Shown: piece by piece, positions 7,949 through 16,336 of the stretch
Layout of the letters: the number at the start of each line of letters is the position of its first letter
Position numbering within the stretch: position 1 is the stretch's first letter
From: JBAXQQ01 sp037131695
GTDB lineage: Bacteria; Armatimonadota; Hebobacteria; CAIYQO01
Direction: 5' to 3'
DNA: 64,000 bases
Assembly: GCA_964638715.1 (NCBI GenBank)
Contig: CAZWZF010000021.1
Coordinates: 7,507-71,506 of the forward strand
Notes under the pieces: generated by a model
Databases searched by the model: none
Seen by the model: only the letters and a program-made list of their open reading frames with translations
What the model was told of the DNA's origin: nothing
Position numbers and translations under genes: made by a program

Positions 7949-9061
7949 TTAGGGCAATTCCCACTTTGACCACAACAGTGAACATTTTTTATCACCGGGT
8001 ACTTTTTGATAGCAAAGGGTGAATAATGAACCGTCTGCCATCTCAACCGTCGATGGGTAACCCAGATCACCGTCGGGACCATCGTCACGTATGATGTAGT
8101 CATGTTGCCATGTGACGCCTTCATCATAACTCAATGCCGCACGTTGACCAAAAGGTTCCTGACGATAGCCATACGTTAATATCAGAACCCCTGTAGAATG
8201 ATACAGCAAATGTGGCGGTGATCCGTGGAAACCGAGTGGTTTTGCAATAGACCATGTGCAACCACCATCAATAGATTCAGACTGCATAATACTGAATGTA
8301 GTTATACCAGAATCTGCCAATTCTTTTCCACTATGATTTTCCACACGAATCATGCCAATTAATTTGCCATCCGGCAATTCTACGACATGTGGTTCGTGAT
8401 AGTTGGCCGGATATGTACCTGGGTATACCGGTATTGATCCCAGAATACTCCAGGTATATCCCCCATCAATACTTTTTGCAGCACTCATAATTGCGTTATT
8501 CATATCGTCCCAGGTGCCATAAGGTTTTCCAAGGTAAAGCAGGCTGCCATTCCTTAGCTTTATTGGTCCATGCGGTGTAGAAACCGGTACACGGATTGGA
8601 TTACTCCATGTTATACCTGCATCATTACTCAACATCACCCAAGACCCTATATTCTGATTAGCTATCTCATCGGTAACATCATTCAGTTTCTCAGCCCATG
8701 ACTTTATTTCGTCTTCTCCAAGCCAATTTTTTACCCACTCTTCTTTGAAATATATTCTGGTGTCAGATGTAAACCATGTCGCCAGCAATTTGCCGTCACC
8801 CAAGTCCACTATGCCTGCATCGCGATCATCCAGCGGCGAGTCATTAATTACCCGTGGTGGTGACCATGTATTACCATCATCTATACTGATATTCAACACC
8901 GTTTTACCCCAAGGACAAACATGTTCTGACCTTAGTCCGGAACTGATGGTTATTAATGTTCCATCTGATAACCGCGCCACTGACGGCCAACCAAAATACC
9001 CGAATTTATCATTCGGTATCCGGCATACAATACCATGTTCAGCTTTAAGTTTATTTGTCAT
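7949..9061 (-). CDS. BNR-repeat sialidase-like six-bladed propeller protein
   Basis: 370 residues, no signal peptide. Five Asp-box-like repeats (S-x-D-x-G-x-T-W) are visible: SIDDGNTWS, SNDAGITWS, SIDGGYTWS, SIDGGCTWS and SYDEGVTWQ. The N-terminal GYFGWPSVARLSDGTL is also typical of the family. True sialidases use an arginine triad and a tyrosine/glutamate pair; these cannot be confirmed without an alignment, and many Asp-box proteins of this kind act on sugars other than sialic acid. It lies 12 bases after the 446-residue propeller gene and 16 bases before the next, so the three propeller proteins are co-transcribed and probably work on one glycan in the cytoplasm. Confidence 0.78.
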   Translation of the reverse strand: MTNKLKAEHGIVCRIPNDKFGYFGWPSVARLSDGTLITISSGLRSEHVCPWGKTVLNISIDDGNTWSPPRVINDSPLDDRDAGIVDLGDGKLLATWFTSDTRIYFKEEWVKNWLGEDEIKSWAEKLNDVTDEIANQNIGSWVMLSNDAGITWSNPIRVPVSTPHGPIKLRNGSLLYLGKPYGTWDDMNNAIMSAAKSIDGGYTWSILGSIPVYPGTYPANYHEPHVVELPDGKLIGMIRVENHSGKELADSGITTFSIMQSESIDGGCTWSIAKPLGFHGSPPHLLYHSTGVLILTYGYRQEPFGQRAALSYDEGVTWQHDYIIRDDGPDGDLGYPSTVEMADGSLFTLCYQKVPGDKKCSLLWSKWELP

Positions 9062-9073
9062 TTAAGTCATCCC

Positions 9074-10414
9074 TTATTTAAACTGTAACGAAAATATATC
9101 AGCGTCTTTCATCACAAACCGCAACCGTATCGGCTGACCTGCAAGGTGGCTGACATCAGCATCATTTTTCCACTCTACGACAGCATTCAGTTCGTCGCCA
9201 AACCATGGTTGCGCGTCTTCCAATGTGTAACCAGATAAAGATTTGCCTTCTTCATCCTGTATTTCAACAAAAATAGAACCTGCCGCCGATGTGGACGCGT
9301 TGATATATAGATTATCTCCGGTGAATATCAACGGGTTGGTAATTAATTCACCACCGTTATAATCAGCGGAAATGCCGGCGAATCTCCATGGTTGTACTGC
9401 CAACCGTCGCAAACGATTAGTTTCCCATCCATAATGTTCGCTGATATACATCGACCATTCACTGTCTGATGTCCGCGCGATACCACATGCCACCATGTTA
9501 TTGCGGTGTGTCCAATTGCGCTGGTCCAGTCCGGGACGTACCCACGCCTCGTGGAACCGGTACCAGTTAACGCCGTCGCGGCTTGACATGAATACCGCGT
9601 CAGATGTACCTTCACCACGGTACTTGTATTCCTCACTATCAATATCTTTTGTATGTGACGTAATAAATCTTTTTGGGAATGACAGCAATATATGTTCGGC
9701 ACCGGGGCAGGGGATAGTGGCGTTTGTGTAATATTCCACCAGATCTGTGTCATTGCCGTATTCATGCAATACAGGATCTGACCAGTGAATAAAATCGGTG
9801 GAAGAGCAACTTTGAATGCTTCTGACCCCAATCCATTTGCGCGAGAATAAACGATAACTACAGGTTATTGCATCCCAGAATACAACATTGAGCGAATCAA
9901 ACTCGCCGATAATATTCAACGGTGCATCCTGAATTTTGCGCCAGTGCAAACCGTCGGGTGACACCAGACCGTATAGTTTTTGCCATTCTCCGCCACCCAC
10001 AGCCTTGTAGCGTTCATCTGTTTTACATGCAGGATTATCATCACGAAAAACATAGAAATTATGACCGGCAACTCCCTGATAAACTATGGAGTTTTCAGTA
10101 TTCCCCTGAAAATCAATGATATCCATCACCGGTCGGGTAAAATTAACGCCATCACTGCTTTCCGCATAGTTTACAGTCTGCTCCGGACTGTCATGATATG
10201 GCGAGTTACCACGATAATAGAGCCGTATTTTGCCGTCATCAAATATAAAATTGTAATACGCCGATGTCTGACATTCCGCGATTGCGTTCGTTTCCAACAC
10301 CACTTCGCGACGTTCTGGATGCTGCAATTGCAATCTGGTATTAAGCAATTCATCAATTAGCATCGTGTCAACAAATAATTCCCGACGACTGCCAATATTT
10401 ACAGGTATCTGCAT
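9074..10414 (-). CDS. GH32/GH43-like propeller protein
   Basis: 446 residues, cytoplasmic by lack of a signal. It opens with GSRRELFVDTMLIDEL, the typical start of a planctomycete family usually called 'glycosyl hydrolase family 32-like'. Blades follow (GKIRLYYRGNSPYHD, NYAESSDGVNFTRPV, FMSSRDGVNWYRFHEAW), then a C-terminal beta-sandwich (YINASTSAAGSIFVEIQDE ... RFVMKDADIFSLQFK). GAGGAG lies 11 bases before the ATG. This is the first gene of the 10414-4983 run and is probably co-transcribed with the DUF1080 gene 120 bases upstream. Paralogue of the protein at 6496-7932. Substrate unknown. Confidence 0.72.
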   Translation of the reverse strand: MQIPVNIGSRRELFVDTMLIDELLNTRLQLQHPERREVVLETNAIAECQTSAYYNFIFDDGKIRLYYRGNSPYHDSPEQTVNYAESSDGVNFTRPVMDIIDFQGNTENSIVYQGVAGHNFYVFRDDNPACKTDERYKAVGGGEWQKLYGLVSPDGLHWRKIQDAPLNIIGEFDSLNVVFWDAITCSYRLFSRKWIGVRSIQSCSSTDFIHWSDPVLHEYGNDTDLVEYYTNATIPCPGAEHILLSFPKRFITSHTKDIDSEEYKYRGEGTSDAVFMSSRDGVNWYRFHEAWVRPGLDQRNWTHRNNMVACGIARTSDSEWSMYISEHYGWETNRLRRLAVQPWRFAGISADYNGGELITNPLIFTGDNLYINASTSAAGSIFVEIQDEEGKSLSGYTLEDAQPWFGDELNAVVEWKNDADVSHLAGQPIRLRFVMKDADIFSLQFK

Positions 10415-10534
10415 AACTTTATTATCTCCTCAATTTAATGTGGAAATTGAATAACGATATTTATAATCTGGTGAAATATGATACAGCTTAATATTGAAAT
10501 AAAACTGTATCATAATTTCATATCAGATTAATTA

Positions 10535-11266
10535 TTACACCACATCATAACCGGTCAACGGACGAAACCATATATTGCGGAACCTTACCAAGTCGCCATG
10601 ATCCTGCAATTTAAGCGGCAATTTTTCAGCATGTGGAACATAAACCGCCAGTTGCCGATGTTGGGTTGGTCCCTGCAGTTCTTTTGCGTGATGAACTACA
10701 ATACCGTTGAAAATTACCGTTACCCGTGCTGGTTTCAACAATGTTTCACCATCAAAACGCGGGCCTTCCCAAATGATATCATAAGTCTGCCATTCACCGG
10801 GTTTTCGACAAGCATTTACCAATGGCGGGTATTGTCCATAAATACCGCAACTTGTACCATCAGGATAAGTCGGGTTCTGGTAGCAGTCGAGAACCTGAAT
10901 TTCATACTGTCCCATCAGGAAAACACCGCTATTGCCGCGTCCCTGCCCATTACCTTTCACTACTTCAGGAGAAGCCAGTTCAACATGCAACTGGCAGTCG
11001 CCGATAAGAGTAGTTGTTTGGATATCACCAGTAGACGGAACAACTTCCATATAACCGTTTTCCACCTTCCATTCTGCCGGTGAACCATCGCTGAACTTAA
11101 CCCATCCGTCCATGCTGGTGCCATTGAATAAAACAACAGCATCAGATGGCGCCTCGCCAGCGGCAGCACCCGGGGTAACAACGCGAGGTTGTGGACGATC
11201 GCCATCATGCACCTTGTAAATCGACCCGGGAATAACCGGGGTATCACTGTAACCGAGATTAGACAT
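10535..11266 (-). CDS. DUF1080 (3-keto-disaccharide hydrolase family) protein
   Basis: 243 residues forming a concanavalin-like jelly roll. Family motifs are clear: VVLFNGTSMDGWVKF, EWKVENGYMEV, GNSGVFLMGQYEIQVLD, GEWQTYDIIWEGPRF and a terminal LVRFRNIWFRPL. DUF1080 proteins include enzymes that cleave 3-keto-glycosides made by an oxidoreductase, while others only bind glycans. Most are secreted, but this one has no signal peptide and starts with a 40-residue polar leader. AAGGGAG precedes the ATG by seven bases. No GFO/IDH/MocA-type oxidoreductase, which would make the 3-keto substrate, is present in the window. Confidence 0.88.
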   Translation of the reverse strand: MSNLGYSDTPVIPGSIYKVHDGDRPQPRVVTPGAAAGEAPSDAVVLFNGTSMDGWVKFSDGSPAEWKVENGYMEVVPSTGDIQTTTLIGDCQLHVELASPEVVKGNGQGRGNSGVFLMGQYEIQVLDCYQNPTYPDGTSCGIYGQYPPLVNACRKPGEWQTYDIIWEGPRFDGETLLKPARVTVIFNGIVVHHAKELQGPTQHRQLAVYVPHAEKLPLKLQDHGDLVRFRNIWFRPLTGYDVV

Positions 11267-11407
11267 TTATTTGCTCCCTTTTTTCTGAATTATATAATAA
11301 ATTAACATAGTTTGGTATGATAAAACATAATATAAACCATGTTATTATATGGCTTATCCATCAAACCTTAAGAGTGAAAGCCTTCCATTCTCCACTCTTT
11401 TCTACTT
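11267..11407. other. A/T-rich spacer, probable promoter region of the DUF1080 gene
   Basis: The gap 11267-11642 holds this A/T-rich spacer plus a decayed GH C-terminus (separate entry). I see no hairpin and no unambiguous promoter boxes. Confidence 0.4.
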
Positions 11408-11632
11408 CTATTCTGTATAGGTCAGTTCAAAAATGCGAAAACCATAGGCTGCCATGATTGCCCGTTTTCACCCAGACGAATGATTCCCACCACCCCATCG
11501 TCTCCCTTAATAATTATGCCTTCTATTGATATAGAAATACCGTGTATCAGATTTTCTCGCATTGCAAAACTGTACAAGATTAATATATTGCTCGCGTACC
11601 TTTTAAATACCTTTTACAAAAATATAAGAGAA
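11408..11632 (-). pseudogene. Decayed C-terminus of a TIM-barrel glycosidase
   Basis: Read on the minus strand, one frame gives ISIEGIIIKGDDGVVGIIRL, preceded by SFAMRENLIHGIS. A second frame, reached by a frameshift near 11455, gives AAYGFRIFELTYTE and a TAG at 11410-11408. The intact 739-residue protein at 19677-21896 has PLSIEGVKVEGDQAVVGLLR and ends with GAYGFRVFEMKQ, so this is the broken tail of a paralogue. About 40 residues between the two motifs are missing here. The rest of the gene is gone; upstream lies the end of the DUF6259-like gene. There is no start and the frame is broken, so it is not functional. Confidence 0.8.
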
Positions 11633-11642
11633 AAACATCCTT

Positions 11643-13712
11643 TTAAAATTGACTTTTTAATTTACTATCACTTGTAATTGTCAGCACACCTGCACCAAAG
11701 GCGGGAAGCATCACTTGAAACGTCAAGACAGACCCACGACTGCGAGGTGTTAACACTTGCGGTTTTTCACCTTCTACATACAATAAACACTGATCCGGTT
11801 TAATATTGCTGAAAGAATTAAAGTCAATAGCAATCTTCAGCATTTTATTCCCTGATTTTCTATTTGCAAGGGTGATGGCTAAACCAGATGCAGACGTGTA
11901 AACATAGCCTTGTCCACCCTTTACAATAAGTCCACGTTTATCCACAAATTGTCCATGACTTACAAATGAAGCTGTATCTTTGCGCAATTTTGCCAACCGT
12001 TTTACCTGCCCTGCCAATTCCGGAACATCTGATAATAATCCTGTCATGTCGCGAGTTGCAATAGCCATAAAACTCCCCAGGGCAAATGACTCTGCAATTA
12101 CATCGCGTTGATTTTCATCAATGCACCAAACTGGAATCATTGATGGCAATATATAACGAAATACAGGAAGATTAGCCCACATATTATCACGCCATCCCCA
12201 GTTCCACCATAAGTCAATATGCTGGGTATTATAAAGGTCAGGTATTTCAGCAATGGTATATGCTGCGGCATTGTGGGTACGAGTGGCATGTGTTACTTCA
12301 GCGAACCAATTATATGTGCGTTCCCACGCTTCCCATGGTGATGAATGACCATGCTTACGCGAAAGGCAATAATTCCACTCACTCGCCTGATCTACAGCGA
12401 TAGCATCAAATCCAAGTTCAAAAGTTCGATTCAATACTTTATCTGCATAAGGTTTATACTCATCAGCACCACAACAAGCAGCATGAGACCCCATTTCGTA
12501 ACCACAATCATTATACCAGCCGCCATCCATGGTACCGCAAGGAAAACCAAATAATCCGACACCAAACAAGCTTTCCTGCATCAGTGGTTTCAACTGTTCC
12601 CATGTATCATTGTATTCAGATAATAAGCGCCAATTCACGAATGCACTGACAAATGAACCTGATGAGCGAACAGCAGTCAATGCCTTTTTGAGTTCCTGCT
12701 CACGTGCAAATGGCATCTCCCAGAAATTGCCATGATCAGGACGGCAATAAACTGATGCGGTGTAATCCCATATCATCAGGTCGTCCACACCATATTTTTT
12801 TGCATCATTTGCTATCGCTGGCAATTCGGAAAATTCATGGCTGCATTCACCAGAAAAACCATGAGTATGTATATGCAGCAAACCTATACGTTCACGCAAC
12901 TCTTTTGGAGTATCGCAAGGCTTCCACCATCCACCAAGCCATTTGCGAAAACGGTCAGCAGAATCATGCCAATCACTTTGATGTATGCCAATGCCAAACT
13001 CGCAGCTTTTCCAGCTCTGCCCGGGTTCAATAAATACACCGGTAGCCCATGACCAGGTAAGGCATAAATCTTTACGTTCATAAAGCGGACTTTCAAAAAC
13101 AAGAATATGTGGGGAAGGTCGCTGCTCATACTTGATATAGGAAAGACCACCATTCTCATCGCTCATATCCATCATCGGCAGCATCTGCACTGGACCTTCA
13201 CAAAAACGCAAATGATGATGTCCGAAAGTGTGAGTAGAAACTCCTGCATCGTATAGTCGTGAATAAATATCTTGCTCTGTTCGAATACTCGTAGTGATTA
13301 CATCATTTGATTTTCCTGGTTTTCCGCGGCGTCCACCCAACCAGGGAAACCACATCTCATGCACTCTATACGGACTTTCATTACGAATCTCTGCAGAAAA
13401 TAATGCTTCCGAACTCCCAACCGGCAGGTTGACATGAACAGTAATAAAAACACCTGTAACTTCTCCATGATATCGCAACTCTGGAAATTCAATATCAAGT
13501 TTTTCGCCGCACCTGGTAATTTTAGGTTTTCCAGCCTCATGAGAATAAAGTGGTCGGGAAATGTGCTCTGGCGTTGGTACTATCAACTTCGCCAGACGTG
13601 CCCCACGCGAATCGCTAAGATATCGTTTTCCGGTTGTCAGGTCAGTAATCTGCCTGATACTTCCGGTTAATTCATCAAAATCAAACCGAACAAGTTCATT
13701 ACTAAATTTCAT
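11643..13712 (-). CDS. DUF6259-like glycoside hydrolase (TIM barrel)
   Basis: 689 residues, no signal peptide. An N-terminal beta-sandwich (about 1-230; LVRFDFDELTGSIRQITDL) precedes a barrel (about 250-570) with LMIWDYTASVYCRPDHGNFW, WYNDCGYEMGS and GFDAIAVDQASEWNY, then a C-terminal beta domain (VLTFQVMLPAFGAGVLTI). The layout matches proteins annotated DUF6259, related to GH36/GH31-type clan members. Asp in IAVDQ is a candidate catalytic residue, but this is unproven. The ATG at 13712 is chosen for its AAGGAG eight bases upstream; a slightly longer frame has no such site. It lies 69 bases downstream of the PQQ-like gene and probably shares its transcript. Confidence 0.72.
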   Translation of the reverse strand: MKFSNELVRFDFDELTGSIRQITDLTTGKRYLSDSRGARLAKLIVPTPEHISRPLYSHEAGKPKITRCGEKLDIEFPELRYHGEVTGVFITVHVNLPVGSSEALFSAEIRNESPYRVHEMWFPWLGGRRGKPGKSNDVITTSIRTEQDIYSRLYDAGVSTHTFGHHHLRFCEGPVQMLPMMDMSDENGGLSYIKYEQRPSPHILVFESPLYERKDLCLTWSWATGVFIEPGQSWKSCEFGIGIHQSDWHDSADRFRKWLGGWWKPCDTPKELRERIGLLHIHTHGFSGECSHEFSELPAIANDAKKYGVDDLMIWDYTASVYCRPDHGNFWEMPFAREQELKKALTAVRSSGSFVSAFVNWRLLSEYNDTWEQLKPLMQESLFGVGLFGFPCGTMDGGWYNDCGYEMGSHAACCGADEYKPYADKVLNRTFELGFDAIAVDQASEWNYCLSRKHGHSSPWEAWERTYNWFAEVTHATRTHNAAAYTIAEIPDLYNTQHIDLWWNWGWRDNMWANLPVFRYILPSMIPVWCIDENQRDVIAESFALGSFMAIATRDMTGLLSDVPELAGQVKRLAKLRKDTASFVSHGQFVDKRGLIVKGGQGYVYTSASGLAITLANRKSGNKMLKIAIDFNSFSNIKPDQCLLYVEGEKPQVLTPRSRGSVLTFQVMLPAFGAGVLTITSDSKLKSQF

Positions 13713-13781
13713 AACTATTCTCCTTTTCAAAAGGATTAATATCGCAGATAAAACTCAATCGCCTGGTATTGTAATGATTTC

Positions 13782-15038
13782 TTATTTTAATGGAATATCG
13801 CTGACATTATAAACCATCATGCTATCGCCATGACGAATGAAAAGGCGGCCATCTGAAAGCGCAGGATGCGACCAGTGTTCGCCAGTGCCTTTTGTAATAC
13901 TGAATGAACTGACAGGAGCGTATTCTTTAGGATTTGCGGGTATCAGGCTTACTGTTCCATTAGTGAAATAAACATACAGCATACCATTTGCGGAAATAAT
14001 TGAAGCGTCCCCGGTTTTCTTTATATCGTATGTTTCTTTGCCATCCTGAATGTTAAAACACAGTATGCTGAGGTGGCTTTCATTTTGCCCGGGTGTACCA
14101 TACACATACCCATCAACTACCACCACACCGCCGTGATGAACGCCCATTTTTTTCAATGTCCATAGCTTTGTTATTTTTTTATTATCGCGGGAAATAGAAA
14201 AACCTTCTGCTGCACAACCAATCTCCCCGGATGGCAAATACAGAACACCATCTGCATACAGCGGGGTGAAGCATGGCCAGCAGTCGCCTTTTTTCTTCTC
14301 AAAATATACATAACTCCAGTATATTTTACCGTTTGCCGGATTTATACCATACACAGAATTTGCCAGCATTGCCACCACGATTTGTTTGCCGTTTGCTTTT
14401 ATCAAAATAGTTGAATTATATCCCTGCAGTTCGCTAATACTGTCAGTTTTCCAGGCGAGTTTACCGGTATTTTTATTAAAGGCGGCAACACCCGCATTAG
14501 GACCGCCGGGACAAACGATAACATTACTTCCTACTACCAGTGGCGACTCGCAAATACCATGATTCACCAACGTTGCCTTGTATTCTTTCAAAGTATCAAC
14601 CGACCAGATAATATCGCCGTTCTTAGCGTTGAAACATACCAGCAAAGCATTACCGCTGTATACATATACCTTGCCATCTTTCACTGTCGGCGTGCTGCGC
14701 GACCCGTTAAACGAACGGGTATATTCCGGCCCATACACAGTTTTCCATAATAATTTTCCGTTCAAGTCATAGGCAAAAAGAATCCCGTCTTTCCCGACCA
14801 GACCAATGGTATAAACTTTTCCATCCGCTATCGCAACCGAAGAATATCCCCTGCCAAGGCCGCTAACCGACCACAATAAAGCCGGGCCTTCTTTTGGCCA
14901 CTCTTTAAGCAAATGGGTTTCTTTAGAAAGACCATCGCGATTATTACCACGCCATTGCGACCAATCATCACTATATGTGCATGTGGCAACAATGATTAAT
15001 AAAATAAATATGTAAATGATGCGTGTATAATTCGGCAT
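13782..15038 (-). CDS. Secreted PQQ-like beta-propeller protein
   Basis: 418 residues. Signal peptide of about 23 residues (IIYIFILLIIVATCTYS). The mature start DDWSQWRGNNRDGLSKET is characteristic of the large PQQ-binding-like (outer-membrane-assembly-like) propeller family common in Planctomycetota and relatives. Repeats of the type A-x-D-G-K-V-Y and G-K-L-L/A-W-K-T recur (AIADGKVYTIG, VKDGKVYVYSG, NTGKLAWKTD, NPANGKIYWSY). Such proteins are usually not PQQ enzymes and their role is unknown, perhaps scaffolding or sugar binding in the periplasm. GGGGG five bases before the ATG supports the start. It follows the GH29 gene by 17 bases. Confidence 0.85.
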   Translation of the reverse strand: MPNYTRIIYIFILLIIVATCTYSDDWSQWRGNNRDGLSKETHLLKEWPKEGPALLWSVSGLGRGYSSVAIADGKVYTIGLVGKDGILFAYDLNGKLLWKTVYGPEYTRSFNGSRSTPTVKDGKVYVYSGNALLVCFNAKNGDIIWSVDTLKEYKATLVNHGICESPLVVGSNVIVCPGGPNAGVAAFNKNTGKLAWKTDSISELQGYNSTILIKANGKQIVVAMLANSVYGINPANGKIYWSYVYFEKKKGDCWPCFTPLYADGVLYLPSGEIGCAAEGFSISRDNKKITKLWTLKKMGVHHGGVVVVDGYVYGTPGQNESHLSILCFNIQDGKETYDIKKTGDASIISANGMLYVYFTNGTVSLIPANPKEYAPVSSFSITKGTGEHWSHPALSDGRLFIRHGDSMMVYNVSDIPLK

Positions 15039-15055
15039 TTAATCCCCCTTGCTGT

Positions 15056-16330
15056 CTACATAGTGTTGATATCATATCCTGCATTTATTTTTTCATAAGT
15101 CTGCCATTCAGGTGTTATATCAAATTCCATCTCCACCACAATGCAGGTATTGCTCATTTCATTAATAGGCAATCCGCATAACCGCAAATATCCTGTTTGT
15201 TCCGAATGTTGGGATGGGGTCATGTCATTGGCGCATCGCAATTTCTGACCGGTGTTAAGCAGCACTGCCCGTTTTGGCAATGTTTGCAACGGTTTTATTA
15301 TAACATCTTCACCTGGAAAATCTGCCGGTAAATGCAGGTAAAGTTTATTTTCTTTGCGGGTAAGAATACTTCCCGCTATTCCCGGCACTTCTCCCAACGT
15401 TTCTACATTATCAAAAGCAATTCGTACTTTTTTATACCATTTCCCTATTTGCCGCAGCATTTCCGCACTTTTTTCCAGGATTATGCCATCTGCTTGTGGT
15501 CCAACATTCAGCAGGTAATTCGCGCCTTTCGCCAGGAACCGATCCATGCTTCGAATGATGTGGCGATCAGAATAATAGCTTTCATCCTGCCGGTATCCCC
15601 AACTTTCCATCCCCACGGATTGACAAGCCTCAACCGGCACGCCTGACGCGCCGGCGTGGTCGTTCCAGTCGCGTTCCGGGGTGCCAAAATCGCCATCATC
15701 CATTCCCCGGTTATTGATAAAACAATTAGGCTGCAATTCTCGTATCATCTGGTTGATAGTCGGATCGCGATACCCCTCGACATTCATATCCCACCAGAAA
15801 GAATGCAACGGGCCATATCCGGTACACAATTCCCGCACCTGCGAGCGCAGGAACTCCATATACCTTTTCATATCAGGATTATCACCGAGTTGCGGCAGTA
15901 TCTCATGATGCCTTCCCTGATTTGGGTAATTTGGCTGCATCCAGTCAACCACTGAATAATAGACCCCCAGCGGAAAATTGCGACGCTGGCATGCCGCCGC
16001 CAATTCACCGAGAATATCACGGCTATACGGCGAATTCATAACATTAAAACTGGTATACTTGGTATTGAACAAGCAAAATCCGTCATGATGCTTGGTGGTA
16101 AAAACCAGATATTCCATTCCCGCTTCCTGCGCCAGGTCCAGCCAGGCATCCGGGTTGAAATTAACCGGGTTCCATTTATCAATCAATGGAATATAATCTT
16201 CACGCGACACTCGCCGCCGCCACATCTCCTGTTCGTGCCATCCATTGATGGCATACAACCCCCAATGAACAAACATCCCAAACCGATGCTGCGAAAATTG
16301 TTTTAATTTATCTGATTCTTGATTTATCAT
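15056..16330 (-). CDS. Alpha-L-fucosidase, GH29
   Basis: 424 residues, without a signal peptide. It removes alpha-linked fucose from oligosaccharides by a retaining mechanism. Diagnostic blocks are FGMFVHWGLYA (15-30 region), YLVFTTKHHDGFCLF (about 74-88), PLGVYYSVVDW, and HSFWWDMNVEG, whose Asp181 sits at the nucleophile position. GANYLLNVGPQADGIIL closes the barrel. A small beta-sandwich follows (about 320-410). The acid/base residue varies in GH29 and cannot be assigned here. Its start lies six bases after the MFS transporter stop, so uptake and fucose removal are coupled. The released fucose could feed the glycyl radical enzyme branch, but no fucose-pathway genes are in the window. Confidence 0.93.
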   Translation of the reverse strand: MINQESDKLKQFSQHRFGMFVHWGLYAINGWHEQEMWRRRVSREDYIPLIDKWNPVNFNPDAWLDLAQEAGMEYLVFTTKHHDGFCLFNTKYTSFNVMNSPYSRDILGELAAACQRRNFPLGVYYSVVDWMQPNYPNQGRHHEILPQLGDNPDMKRYMEFLRSQVRELCTGYGPLHSFWWDMNVEGYRDPTINQMIRELQPNCFINNRGMDDGDFGTPERDWNDHAGASGVPVEACQSVGMESWGYRQDESYYSDRHIIRSMDRFLAKGANYLLNVGPQADGIILEKSAEMLRQIGKWYKKVRIAFDNVETLGEVPGIAGSILTRKENKLYLHLPADFPGEDVIIKPLQTLPKRAVLLNTGQKLRCANDMTPSQHSEQTGYLRLCGLPINEMSNTCIVVEMEFDITPEWQTYEKINAGYDINTM

Positions 16331-16336
16331 TTTTTC

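Noticed and set aside
7933..8127. N-terminal extension of the propeller gene ending at 6496
   Set aside because: It overlaps the end of the sialidase-like gene in another frame, has no family similarity, and the ATG at 7932 has a good ribosome binding site.
11500..11640. A short independent gene after the DUF6259-like gene
   Set aside because: The frame matches only the C-terminus of the 739-residue barrel protein and is frameshifted, so it is a remnant.
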